Assembly (NCBI GenBank): GCA_014843695.1 | Contig: CM026401.1 | Coordinates: 29,434,562-29,498,561 of the forward strand | DNA: 64,000 nucleotides | Direction of reading: 5' to 3' | Source of the DNA: Archivesica marissinica | Taxonomy: Eukaryota > Mollusca > Bivalvia > Venerida > Vesicomyidae | Made by a program: the position numbers and the translations under genes | In this document: positions 12,201 through 23,425 of the stretch, in pieces | How positions within the stretch are numbered: position 1 is the first letter of the stretch | Layout: each line of letters opens with the position of its first letter | The notes under the pieces: model-generated | The model's database searches: none | What the model was told of the DNA's origin: nothing | The model's input: only the letters and a program-made list of their open reading frames with translations

Positions 12201-15200
12201 TTGTGGAAGCTATCTAGTTGGCTTGTGGAAGCTATCTAGTTGGCTTGTGGAAGCTATCCAGTTGGCTTGTGGAAGCTATCCAGTTGGCTTGTGGAAGCTA
12301 TCATGTTGGCTTGTGGAAGCTATACAGTTGGCTTGTGGAAGCTATACAGTTGGTTTGTGGCTTGTGGAAGCTATACAGCTGGCTTGTGGAAGCTATCTAG
12401 TCGGTTTGTGGATGCTATCCAGCTGGCTTGTGGAAGCTATCTAGTTGGTTTGTGGAAGCTATCTAGTTGGCTTGTGGAAGCTATACAGCTGGCTTGTGGA
12501 AGCTATCTAGTTGGCTTGTGGAAGCTATCCAGTTGGCTTGTGGAAGCTATCCAGTTGGCTTGTGGAAGCTATCTAGTTGTCTTGTGGAAGCTATCCAGTT
12601 GGCTTTTGGAAGCTATACAGTTGGCTTGTGGAAGTTATCTAGTTGGCTTGTGGAAGCTATCCAGTTGGCTTGTGGAAGCTATCTAGTTGGCTTGTGGAAG
12701 CTATCTAGTTGGCTTGTGGAAGCTATCCAGTTGGCTTGTGGAAGCTATCAAGTTGGCTTGTGGAAGTTATACAGTTGGCTTGTAGAAGATATACAGTTGG
12801 TTTGTGGAAGCTATACAGTTGGCTTGTGGAAGCTATACAGTTGGCTTGTGGAAGCTATACAGTTGGTTTGTGGAAGCTATCCAGTTGGCTTGTGGACGCT
12901 ATCCAGTTGGCGTGTGGAAGCTATCTAGTTGGTTTGTGGAAGCTATATAGTTGGCTTGTGGAAGCTATTTAGTTGGTTTGTGGAAGCTATCCAGCTGGCT
13001 TGTGGAAGCTATCAAGTTGGTTTGTGGAAGCTATCCAGTTGGCTTGTGGAAGCTATCTAGTTGGCTTGTGGAAGCTACACAGTTGGCTTGTGGAAGCTAT
13101 CTAGTTGGTTTGTGGAAGCTATCTAGTTGGCTTGTGGAAGCTATCTAGTTGGCTTGTGGAAGCTATACAGTTGGCTTGTGGAAGCTATCTAGTTGGCTTG
13201 TGGAAGCTATACAGTTGGCTTGTGGAAGCTATCTAGTTGGCTTGTGGAAGCAATCCAGCTGGCTTGTGGAAGCTATCTAGTTGGCTTGTGGAAGCTATCT
13301 ATCTGGCTTGTGGAAGCTATACAGTTGGTTTGTGGAAGCTATACAGTTGGCTTGTGGAAGCTATACAGTTGGCTTGTGGAAGCTATCAAGTTGACTTGTG
13401 GAAGCTATACAGTTGGCTTGTGGAAGCTATCTAGTTGGCTTGTGGAAGCTATCCAGTTGGCTTGTGGAAGCTATCCAGTTGGTTTGTGGAAGCTATAGAG
13501 CTGGTTTGTGGAAGCTATACAGTGGCTTGTGGAAGCTATCCAGTTGGCTTGTGGAAGCTATCTAGTTGGCTTGTGGAAGCTATACAGCTGGCTTGTGGAA
13601 GCTATCTAGTTGGTTTGTGGAAGCTATCCAGCTGGCTTGTGGAAGCTATCAAGTTGGTTTGTGGAAGCTATCTAGTTGGCTTGTGGAAGCTATACAGCTG
13701 GCTTGTGGAAGCTATCCAGTTGGCTTGTGGAAGCTATCTAGTTGGCTTGTGGAGGTTATCCAGTTGGCTTGTGGAAGCTATACAGTTGGCTTGTGGAAGC
13801 TATCTAGTTGGCTTGTGGAAGCTATCCAGCTGGCTTGTGGAAGCTATCTAGTTGGCTTGCGAAAGCTATACAGTTGGCTTGTGGAAGCTATCATGTTGGC
13901 TTGTGGAAGCTATACAGTTGGCTTGTGGAAGCTATACAGTTGGCTTGTGGAAGCTATCTAGTTGGCTTGTGGAAGCTATCTAGTTAGCTTGTGGAAGCTA
14001 TCCAGTTGGCTTGTGGAAGCTATACAGTTGGCTTGTGGAAGTTATACAGTTGTCTTGTGGAAGCTATACAGCTGGCTGTGTGGAAGCTATCTAGTTGGCT
14101 TGTGCAAGCTATCCAGTTGGCTTTTGGAAGCTATACAGCTGGCTTGTGGAAGATATCTAGTTGGTTTGTGGAAGCTATCCAGCTGGCTTGTGGAAGCTAT
14201 TTAGTTGGTTTGTGGAAGCTATCTAGTTGGCTTGTGGAAGCTATACAGTTGGCTTGTGGAAGCTATCCAGTTGGCTTGTGGAAGCTATCCAGTTGGCTTG
14301 TGGAAGCTATCTAGTTGGCTTGTGGAAGCTATACAGTTGGCTTGTGGAAGCTATCTAGTTGGCTTGTGGAAGCTATACAGTTGGCTTGTGGAAGCTATCT
14401 AGTTGGCTTGTGGAAGCTATCCAGTTGGCTTGTGGAAGCTATCTAGTTGGCTTGTGGAAGCTATACAGCTGGCTTGTGGAAGCTATCTAGTTGGTTTGTG
14501 GAAGCTATCCAGCTGGCTTGTGGAAGCTATCTAGTTGATTTGTGGAAGCTATCTAGTTGGCTTGTGGAAGCTATACAGCTGGCTTGTGGAAGCTATCCAG
14601 TTGGCTTGTGGAAGCTATCTAGTTGGCTTGTGGAAGCTATACAGTTGGCTTGTGGAAGCTATCCAGTTGGCTTGTGGAAGCTATCTAGTTGGCTTGTGGA
14701 AGCTATCTAGTTGGCTTGTGGAAGCTATCCAGTTGGCTTGTGGAAGCTATCCAGTTGGCTTGTGGAAGCTATCATGTTGGCTTGTGGAAGCTATACAGTT
14801 GGCTTGTGGAAGCTATACAGTTGGTTTGTGGCTTGTGGAAGCTATACAGCTGGCTTGTGGAAGCTATCTAGTCGGTTTGTGGATGCTATCCAGCTGGCTT
14901 GTGGAAGCTATCTAGTTGGTTTGTGGAAGCTATCTAGTTGGCTTGTGGAAGCTATACAGCTGGCTTGTGGAAGCTATCCAGTTGGCTTGTGGAAGCTATC
15001 TAGTTGGCTTGTGGAAGTTATCCAGTTGGCTTGTGGAAGCTATACAGTTGGCTTGTGGAAGTTATCTAGTTGGCTTGTGGAAGCTATCCAGTTGGCTTGT
15101 GGAAGCTATCTAGTTGGCTTGTGGAAGCTATCTAGTTGGCTTGTGGAAGCTATCCAGTTGGCTTGTGGAAGCTATCAAGTTGGCTTGTGGAAGTTATACA

Positions 15201-18200
15201 GTTGGCTTGTAGAAGATATACAGTTGGTTTGTGGAAGCTATACAGTTGGCTTGTGGAAGCTATACAGTTGGCTTGTGGAAGCTATACAGTTGGTTTGTGG
15301 AAGCTATCCAGTGGCTTGTGGAAGCTATAGTTGGTTTGTGGAAGCTATCAGTTGGCTTGTGGAAGCTATGTGGTTTGGGTCAGTTGGCTTGTGGAAGCTA
15401 TCTAGTTGGTTGTGGAAGCTATCAGTTGGCTTGTGGAAGCTATCTAGTTGGCTTGTGGAAGCTATAGTTGGCTTGTGGAAGCTATCTAGTTGGCTTGTGG
15501 AAGCTATAGTTGGCTTGTGGAAGCTATCTAGTTGGCTTGTGGAAGCTATCCAGTTGGCTTGTGGAAGCTATCAGTTGGCTTGTGGAAGCTATACAGTTGG
15601 CTTGTGGAAGCTATACAGTTGGTTTGTGGAAGCTATACAGTTGGCTTGTGGAAGCTATCAGTTGGTTGTGGAAGCTATCAGTTGTTGTGGAAGCTATCAG
15701 TTGGCTTGTGGACGCTATCCAGTTGGCGTGTGGAAGCTATCTAGTTGGTTTGTGGAAGCTATATAGTTGGCTTGTGGAAGCTATTTAGTTGTTTGTGGAA
15801 GCTATCCAGCTGGCTTGTGGAAGCTATCAAGTTGGTTTGTGGAAGCTATCCAGTTGGCTTGTGGAAGCTATCTAGTTGGCTTGTGGAAGCTACACAGTTG
15901 GCTTGTGGAAGCTATCTAGTTGGTTTGTGGAAGCTATCTAGTTGGCTTGTGGAAGCTATCTAGTTGGCTTGTGGAAGCTATACAGTTGGCTTGTGGAAGC
16001 TATCTAGTTGGCTTGTGGAAGCTATACAGTTGGCTTGTGGAAGCTATCTAGTTGGCTTGTGGAAGCTATCCAGCTGGCTTGTGGAAGCTATCTAGTTGGC
16101 TTGTGGAAGCTATCTATCTGGCTTGTGGAAGCTATACAGTTGGTTTGTGGAAGCTATACAGTTGGCTTGTGGAAGCTATACAGTTGGCTTGTGGAAGCTA
16201 TCCAGTTGGCTTGTGGAAGCTATACAGTTGGCTTGTGGAAGCTATCCAGTTGGCTTGTGGAAGCTATCCAGTTGGCTTGTGGAAGCTATCCAGCTGGTTT
16301 GTGGAAGCTATACAGTGGCTTGTGGAAGCTATCCAGTTGGCTTGTGGAAGCTATCTAGTTGGCTTGTGGAAGCTATACAGCTGGCTTGTGGAAGCTATCT
16401 AGTTGGTTTGTGGAAGCTATCCAGCTGGCTTGTGGAAGCTATCAAGTTGGTTTGTGGAAGCTATCTAGTTGGCTTGTGGAAGCTATACAGCTGGCTTGTG
16501 GAAGCTATCCAGTTGGCTTGTGGAAGCTATCTAGTTGGCTTGTGGAGGTTATCCAGTTGGCTTGTGGAAGCTATACAGTTGGCTTGTGGAAGCTATCTAG
16601 TTGGCTTGTGGAAGCTATCCAGCTGGCTTGTGGAAGCTATCTAGTTGGCTTGCGAAAGCTATACAGTTGGCTTGTGGAAGCTATCATGTTGGCTTGTGGA
16701 AGCTATACAGTTGGCTTGTGGAAGCTATACAGTTGGCTTGTGGAAGCTATCTAGTTGGCTTGTGGAAGCTATCTAGTTAGCTTGTGGAAGCTATCCAATT
16801 GGCTTGTGGAAGCTATACAGTTGGCTTGTGGAAGTTATACAGTTGTCTTGTGGAAGCTATACAGCTGGCTGTGTGGAAGCTATCTAGTTGGCTTGTGCAA
16901 GCTATCCAGTTGGCTTTTGGAAGCTATACAGCTGGCTTGTGGAAGATATCTAGTTGGTTTGTGGAAGCTATCCAGCTGGCTTGTGGAAGCTATTTAGTTG
17001 GTTTGTGGAAGCTATCTAGTTGGCTTGTGGAAGCTATACAGTTGGCTTGTGGAAGCTATCCAGTTGGCTTGTGGAAGCTATCCAGTTGGCTTGTGGAAGC
17101 TATCTAGTTGGCTTGTGGAAGCTATACAGTTGGCTTGTGGAAGCTATCTAGTTGGCTTGTGGAAGCTATACAGTTGGCTTGTGGAAGCTATCTAGTTGGC
17201 TTGTGGAAGCTATCCAGTTGGCTTGTGGAAGCTATCTAGTTGGCTTGTGGAAGCTATACAGCTGGCTTGTGGAAGCTATCTAGTTGGTTTGTGGAAGCTA
17301 TCCAGCTGGCTTGTGGAAGCTATCTAGTTGATTTGTGGAAGCTATCTAGTTGGCTTGTGGAAGCTATACAGCTGGCTTGTGGAAGCTATCCAGTTGGCTT
17401 GTGGAAGCTATCTAGTTGGCTTGTGGAAGCTATACAGTTGTCTTGTGGAAGCTATCCAGTTGGCTTGTGGAAGCTATCTAGTTGGCTTGTGGAAGCTATC
17501 TAGTTGGCTTGTGGAAGCTATCCAGTTGGCTTGTGGAAGCTATCCAGTTGGCTTGTGGAAGCTATCATGTTGGCTTGTGGAAGCTATACAGTTGGCTTGT
17601 GGAAGCTATACAGTTGGTTTGTGGCTTGTGGAAGCTATACAGCTGGCTTGTGGAAGCTATCTAGTCGGTTTGTGGATGCTATCCAGCTGGCTTGTGGAAG
17701 CTATCTAGTTGGTTTGTGGAAGCTATCTAGTTGGCCTGTGGAAGCTATACAGCTGGCTTGTGGAAGCTATCCAGTTGGCTTATGGAAGCTATCTAGTTGG
17801 CTTGTGGAAGTTATCCAGTTGGCTTGTGGAAGCTATACAGTTGGCTTGTGGAAGTTATCTAGTTGGCTTGTGGAAGCTATCCAGTTGGCTTGTGGAAGCT
17901 ATCTAGTTGGCTTGTGGAAGCTATCTAGTTGGCTTGTGGAAGCTATCCAGTTGGCTTGTGGAAGCTATCAAGTTGGCTTGTGGAAGTTATACAGTTGGCT
18001 TGTAGAAGATATACAGTTGGTTTGTGGAAGCTATACAGTTGGCTTGTGGAAGCTATACAGTTGGCTTGTGGAAGCTATACAGTTGGTTTATGGAAGCTAT
18101 CCAGTTGGCTTGTGGACGCTATCCAGTTGGCGTGTGGAAGCTATCTAGTTGGTTTGTGGAAGCTATATAGTTGGCTTGTGGAAGCTATTTAGTTGTTTTG

Positions 18201-19788
18201 TGGAAGCTATCCAGCTGGCTTGTGGAAGCTATCAAGTTGGTTTGTGGAAGCTATCCAGCTGGCTTGTGGAAGCTATCTAGTTGGCTTTTGGAAGCTATAC
18301 AGTTGGCTTGTGGAAGCTATCTAGTTGGTTTGTGGAAGCTATCTAGTTGGCCTGTGGAAGCTATCTAGTTGGCTTGTGGAAGCTATACAGTTGGCTTGTG
18401 GAAGCTATCTAGTTGGCTTGTGGAAGCTATACAGTTGGCTTGTGGAAGCTATCTAGTTGGCTTGTGGAAGCAATCCAGCTGGCTTGTGGAAGCTATCTAG
18501 TTGGCTTGTGGAAGCTATCTATCTGGCTTGTGGAAGCTATACAGTTGGTTTGTGGAAGCTATTCAGTTGGCTTGTGGAAGCTATACAGTTGGCTTGTGGA
18601 AGCTATCAAGTTGACTTGTGGAAGCTATACAGTTGGCTTGTGGAAGCTATCTAGTTGGCTTGTGGAAGCTATCCAGTTGGCTTGTGGAAGCTATCCAGTT
18701 GGTTTGTGGAAGCTATAGAGCTGGTTTGTGGAAGCTATACAGTGGCTTGTGGAAGCTATCCAGTTGGCTTGTGGAAGCTATACAGTTGGCTTGTGGAAGC
18801 TATACAGTTGGTTTGTGGAAGCTATCCAGTTGGCTTGTGGAAGCTATACAGTTGGTTTGTGGAAGCTATCAAGTTGGCTTGTGGAAGCTATACAGTTGGT
18901 TTGTGGAAGCTATCTAGTTGGCTTTTGGAAGCTATACAGTTGGTTTGTGGAAGCTATCAAGTTGGCTTGTGGAAGCTATCAAGTTGGCTTGTGGAAGCTA
19001 TCAAATTGGCTTGTGGAAGCTATACAGTTGGCTTGTGGAAGCTATACAGTTGGCTTGTGGAAGCTATACAGGTGGCTTGTGGAAGCTATGCAGTTGGTTT
19101 GTGGAAGCTATCCAGTTGGCTTGTGGAAGCTATACAGTTGGTTTGTGGAAGCTATCCATTTGGCTTGTGGAAGCTATACAGTTGGTTTGTGGAAGCTATC
19201 CAGTTGGCTTGTGGAAGCTATACAGTTGGTTTATGGAAGCTATCAAGTTGGCTTGTGGAAGCTATACACTTGGTTTGTGGGAGCTATCCAGTTGGCTTTT
19301 GGAAGCTATACATTTGGTTTGTGGAAGCTATCATGTTGGCTTGTGGAAGCTATCAAGTTGGCTTGTGGAAGCTATCAAATTGGCTTGTGGAAGCTATACA
19401 GTTGGCTTGTGGAAGCTATACAGATGGCTTGTGGAAGCTCTACAGGTGGTTTGTGGAAGCTATACAGTTGGCTTGTGGAAGCTATACAGCTGGCTTGTGG
19501 AAGCTATACAGTTGGTTTGTGGAAGCTATCCAGTTGGCTTGTGGAAGCTATACAGTTGGCTTGTGGAAGCTATACAGTTGGCTTGTGGAAGCTATACAGG
19601 TGGCTTGTGGAAGCTATCAAGTTGGCTTGTGGAAGCTATCAAGTTGGCTTGTGGAAGCTATCAAATTGGCTTGTGGAAGCTATCCAGTTGGCTTGTGGAA
19701 GCTATACAGTTGGCTTGTGGAAGCTATACAGGTGGCTTGTGGAAGCTATCTAGTTGGCTTGTGGAAGCTATACAGTTGGCTTGTGGAT
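276..19788 (+). repeat. 22-bp satellite array, about 19.5 kb (about 885 units)
   Basis: Head-to-tail 22-bp unit with the core TTGGCTTGTGGAAGCTAT followed by a 4-base variable segment (acag, ccag, ctag, caag, catg and others). Common changes are TTGGC to TTGGT and single substitutions in GGAAGC. Three units (66 bp) restore reading frame, which gives the recurring 22-residue pattern with GLWKL and WLVEAI; stops arise only from the TAG of the ctag variant. I read this as non-coding satellite. It contains kilobase-scale higher-order duplications and several blocks of shortened units, described in the findings. The right end is sharp: after the last GGCTTGTGGA at about 19788 the sequence becomes single copy. 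Confidence 0.98.
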
Positions 19789-20473
19789 GGTGTTGGGGTA
19801 TACACACGGGTACCTATGGGTTACTGAAGTGTTGCTCGTGGGCGCTAGTGATCTCCCTCCATCGATAACAACTGGAGAGTCGCCATGTTTTACCCCAGTG
19901 CCCCATATTGGCAAGCGTGACATAGATTATGGCAATGATACCATGTACCAAACTTTGAAAACATTGGTTGTTGAGAAGGAGTAAGTTGATTGTTTATGGA
20001 CACTGACTATAAGCACGGATCTAATGTTTACGTCATACACACTCTACCATTCGAAGAGTAGCTGTATATATGAATGTGTCTTGTACCAAGCCATCAGCAG
20101 GAAAGTTAATCCAATGCCAATGTGTAATATTACTAAGTACATTTAAATGGTTTTAAAGGAGTAGAAAATTGCAATACGTCTAGTCTGATAAATAAACATG
20201 AAATGTTAACGAACTTGTTACTACATTCAACACAATTCCTAAGCCCTCACCTGGTGTTTTATATTATTTGTAGTCAACTAATAATCAGACAATATAAATA
20301 TGTTCATCTTGCCATTTAATGCATGTTATTCCCAGACGATTATATTGCGATTCATTGTAACAAAGATATGTAAAAAATGTATCAAATAAGATGCTATGAA
20401 TGTTGATATTATATGGTTATTAGTTTGCTCCAAACACGGTAAAACACCTGGTGACCGATTAGATAATTTGCTA
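19789..20473. other. Single-copy island right of the 22-bp array
   Basis: Mostly AT-rich sequence with no repeat unit. It holds the possible exon at 19899-19980. Just upstream, near 19870-19887, an 18-base stretch containing AACTGGAGAGTC and a following CCAT closely matches the 3' part of the SINE-like element at 41302-41475. Nothing further is recognisable from 19987 to 20473. Confidence 0.6.
19899..19980 (+). CDS. Possible internal exon, unrecognised protein
   Basis: This is an 82-nt segment with an acceptor-like site on its left (pyrimidine-rich TTTTACCCCAG ending at 19898) and a perfect GTAAGT donor at 19981-19986. Read with two bases completing a split codon, it stays open throughout. 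The translation starts PHIGKRDIDYGNDTMY, continues with QTLKTLVVEK, and ends two bases into a codon. The composition is ordinary for a globular protein and unlike the neighbouring satellite. I recognise no domain and see no matching plus-strand exon elsewhere in the window. The frame is also open upstream into the satellite, so openness alone carries little weight. The donor and the residue mix are the only real support. It could be chance. Confidence 0.25.
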
Positions 20474-20755
20474 CAGACGGATATGTAGTCCAGTGGTAAC
20501 ACGCTGGACTGGTAATCCAGGGATCGCATGTTCGATCCCCCGTCTGACCCTAATAAAATTAACAGTCTTTCAGATGGGACGTTAAACCGAGGTCTCGTGT
20601 CGGTGCTTTACAACATGCACGTAAAAGAACCAGATGATACTATGGAATGGGTCTCTGTCTGTATCACTGCACTATCATCCAAAAATCTAAAATGACTAAT
20701 CTCTTCAGGAGGCGTCGCTCATATGGGCAACCGGTAGCGACGGTAAATAAACGTA
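20474..20755 (+). mobile_element. tRNA-derived SINE, type A, copy 1 (near full length)
   Basis: The 5' head is tRNA-like. An internal pol III A box TAGTCCAGTGG lies at 20486-20496 and a B-box-like ATGTTCGATCC at 20528-20538. CAGACGG at 20474-20480 can pair with CCGTCTG downstream as an acceptor-like stem. The anticodon arm CTGGA/TCCAG has loop CTGGTAA, which puts GGT (Thr-like) at the anticodon position. A body of about 130 bp follows, with GGGACGTTAAACCGAGG and GGGTCTCTGTCTGTATCA, then a tail with GGGCAACCGGTAGCGACG and TAAATAAA. Two other copies lie at 38392 and 60911. It is a SINE and not a tRNA gene, because the body and tail are conserved between copies. Confidence 0.85.
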
Positions 20756-21091
20756 AACCACCACCACAGTTTGAATGATAGCAGTCGTGTATGTGAAGTA
20801 TTATATCCGTCTATCCACGTCATATGCTGTAAGCCATTTGGTTATGAATGTAATCATTTGCTTGTTTGCAATGGTAATCAGATTCCATGCTTCAAACAAT
20901 CTATATCTGGAGCAACTTCATGCGCGTCTTTTGTACATGTCAATAGAAAAACAATTATAAATAAGACTCCGTGCGGAAACAGATGTATTGTCGGAAATAT
21001 AGGGGTGGGAGAGATATGTTGTGCAGACGTATTTGTTAGCAACATTACACGTGTACTGCTATATGTAATCTGTCGTTTACCTTCACAATAC
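20756..21091. other. Single-copy spacer
   Basis: AT-rich spacer between the SINE and the 24-bp array. A short CCACCACCACA stretch follows the SINE tail. Two overlapping small frames exist but show no recognisable motif and no splice or codon support. Confidence 0.5.
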
Positions 21092-23130
21092 AGGAAGCCC
21101 GTAGGTTAGCAGTGTAGGCGACCCGGAAGTTGGCAGTGTAGGTACCCGACAGTTAGCAGTGTAGGCAACCCGGAAGTTAACAGTGTAGGTACCCGACAGT
21201 TAGCAGTGTAGGCAACCCGGAAGTTAGCAGTGTATGTACCCGACAGTTAGCAGTGTAGGCAACCCGGAAGTTAGCAGTGTATGCAACCCGACAGTTAGCA
21301 GTGTAGGCAACCCGGAAGTTAGCAGTGCCTGCAACCCGGAAGTTAGCAATGTAGGCAACCCGGAAGTTAGCAGTATAGGCAACTCGGAAGTTAGCAGTGT
21401 AGGCAACCCGGAAGTTAGCAGTGTAGGCAACCCGGAAGATAGCAGTGTATGCAACCCGGACGTTAGCAGTGTAGGCAACCCGGAAGTTAGCAGTGTAGGC
21501 AACCCCGGAAGCTAGCAGTGTATGCAACCCGGAAGTTAGCAGTGTAGGCAACCCGGAAGTTAGCAATGTAGGCAACCCAGAAGTTAGCAGTGTAGGCAAC
21601 CCGGAAGTTAGCAGTGTATGCAACCCGGAAGTTAGCAGTGTAGGCAACCCGGAAGCTAGCAGTGTATGCAACCCGGAAGTTAGCAGTGTAGGCAACCCGG
21701 AAGCTAGCAGTGTATGCAACCCGGAAGTTAGCAGTGTAGGCAACCCGGAAGTTAGCAGTGTATGCAACCCGGAAGTTAGCAGTGTATGCAACCCGGAAGT
21801 TAGCAGTGTAGGCAACCCGTATGTTAGCAGTATAAGCAACCCGGAAGCTAGCAGTGTAGGCAACCCGGAAGTTAGCAATGTAGGTAACCCGGAAGTTAGC
21901 AGTGTAGGTAAACCGTAAGTTAACAGTGTAGATAAACCGTAAGTTAGCAGTGTAGGTAAACCGTAAGTTAACAGTGTAGGTAACCCGTAAGTTAACAGTG
22001 TAGATAAACCATAAGTTAACAGTGTAGATAAACCGTAAGTTAGCAGTGTAGATAAACCGTAAGTTAACAGTGTAGATAAACCGTTAGTTAGCAGTGTAGA
22101 TAAACCGTAAGTTAACAGTGTAGATAACCCGTATGTTAACAGTGTAGATAAACCGTATGTTAGCAGTGTAGATAAACCGTAAGTTAGCAGTGTAGATAAA
22201 CCGTAAGTTACCAGTGTAGATAAACCGTTAGTTAGCAGTGTAGATAAACCGTAAGTTAACAGTGTAGATAAACCGTAAGTTACCAGTGTAGATAAACCGT
22301 AAGTTAACAGTGTAGATAAACCGTAAGTTACCAGTGTAGATAAACCGTAAGTTAACAGTGTAGATAAACCGTAAGTTACCAGTGTAGATAAACCGTTAGT
22401 TAGCAGTGTAGATAAACCGTAAGTTAACAGTGTAGATAAACCGTATGTTAGCAGTGTAGATAAACCGTAAGTTAGCAGTGTAGATAAACCGTAAGTTACC
22501 AGTGTAGATAAACCGTTAGTTAGCAGTTTAGATAAACCGTAAGTTAACAGTGTAGATAAACCGTATGTTAGTAGTGTAGATAAACCGTAAGTTAGCAGTG
22601 TAGATAAACCGTAAGTTACCAGTGTAGATAAACCGTTAGTTAGCAGTGTAGATAAACCGTAAGTTAACAGTGTAGATAAACCGTATGTTAGCAGTGTAGA
22701 TAAACCGTAAGTTACCAGTGTAGGTAAACCGTAAGTTAACAGTGTAGGTAAACCGTAAGTTAGCAGTGTAGGTAAACCGTATGTTAGCAGTGTAGATAAA
22801 CCGTAAGTTAGCAGTGTAGATAAACCGTAATTTACCAGTGTAGATAATCCGTTAGTTAGCAGTGTAGATAAACCGTAATTTAGCAGTGTAGATAAACCGT
22901 AATTTAGCCGTGTATATAAACCGTAATTTAGCAGTGTAGATAAACCGGAAGTTGCCAGTGTATATAAACCGTAAGTTAGCAGTGTAGATAAACCGGAAGT
23001 TACCAGTTTATATAAACCGGAAGTTACCAGTGTAGATAAATCGTAATTTAACAGTGTAGATAAACCGTAATTTAACAGTGTAGATAAACCGTAAGTTAGC
23101 AGTGTAGATAAACCGGACGTTACCAGTGTA
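21092..23130 (-). repeat. 24-bp minisatellite array, two subfamilies (about 85 units)
   Basis: The 24-bp unit has the core GTTAGCAGTGTAGGCAAC. Left of about 21905 the units are of the CAACCCGGAAG type. To the right they are of the GATAAACCGTAAG type with GTTAACAG, GTTAGCAG and GTTACCAG variants. Because 24 is a multiple of 3, the minus strand is open for 667 codons as 8-residue repeats resembling GLSTLLTY and GLPTLLTS. The plus strand is also open over part of it. I attribute both frames to the array and not to a gene. Strand is given as minus relative to the inverted units at 23289-23425. Confidence 0.95.
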
Positions 23131-23288
23131 TATATACCACCGCAATCAAGTGGAAACTGCATTGAAGTGTAATACATCACTATGTTATAGTATGCTTAAT
23201 GTATTTATGTTGGTTAAAACATGCAATATTGGCAAGGTTACTTTTAAGCCTCTATTCAATAACGCCGCTACTTCTAACATCCCGAGTA
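23131..23288. other. Spacer at the orientation switch
   Basis: About 158 bp of single-copy sequence separates the main 24-bp array from its inverted continuation. No features recognised. It would form the loop if the two arms paired. Confidence 0.7.
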
Positions 23289-23425
23289 GCGGTTTGCCTA
23301 CACTGCTAACTTCCGGTTTGCCTACACTGCTAACTTCCGGTTTGCCTACACTGCTAACTTCCGGTTTACCTACACTGCTAACTTCCGGTTTGCCTACACT
23401 GCTAACTTCCGGTTTGCCTACACTG
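23289..23425 (+). repeat. Inverted block of the 24-bp minisatellite (about 6 units)
   Basis: Repeated GGTTTGCCTACACTGCTAAC is the reverse complement of the unit found in the left part of the 21092-23130 array. About six units run in the opposite orientation and are almost identical to one another. Confidence 0.93.

Noticed and set aside
20474..20547. Functional tRNA-Thr gene
   Set aside because: The T arm does not pair properly, and the tRNA-like part is followed by a body and tail conserved in two other copies, so it is a SINE head.
21177..23180. 667-codon minus-strand frame of 8-residue repeats
   Set aside because: It is the 24-bp unit read in frame, with no N- or C-terminal unique domain. 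The plus strand is also open over part of it.
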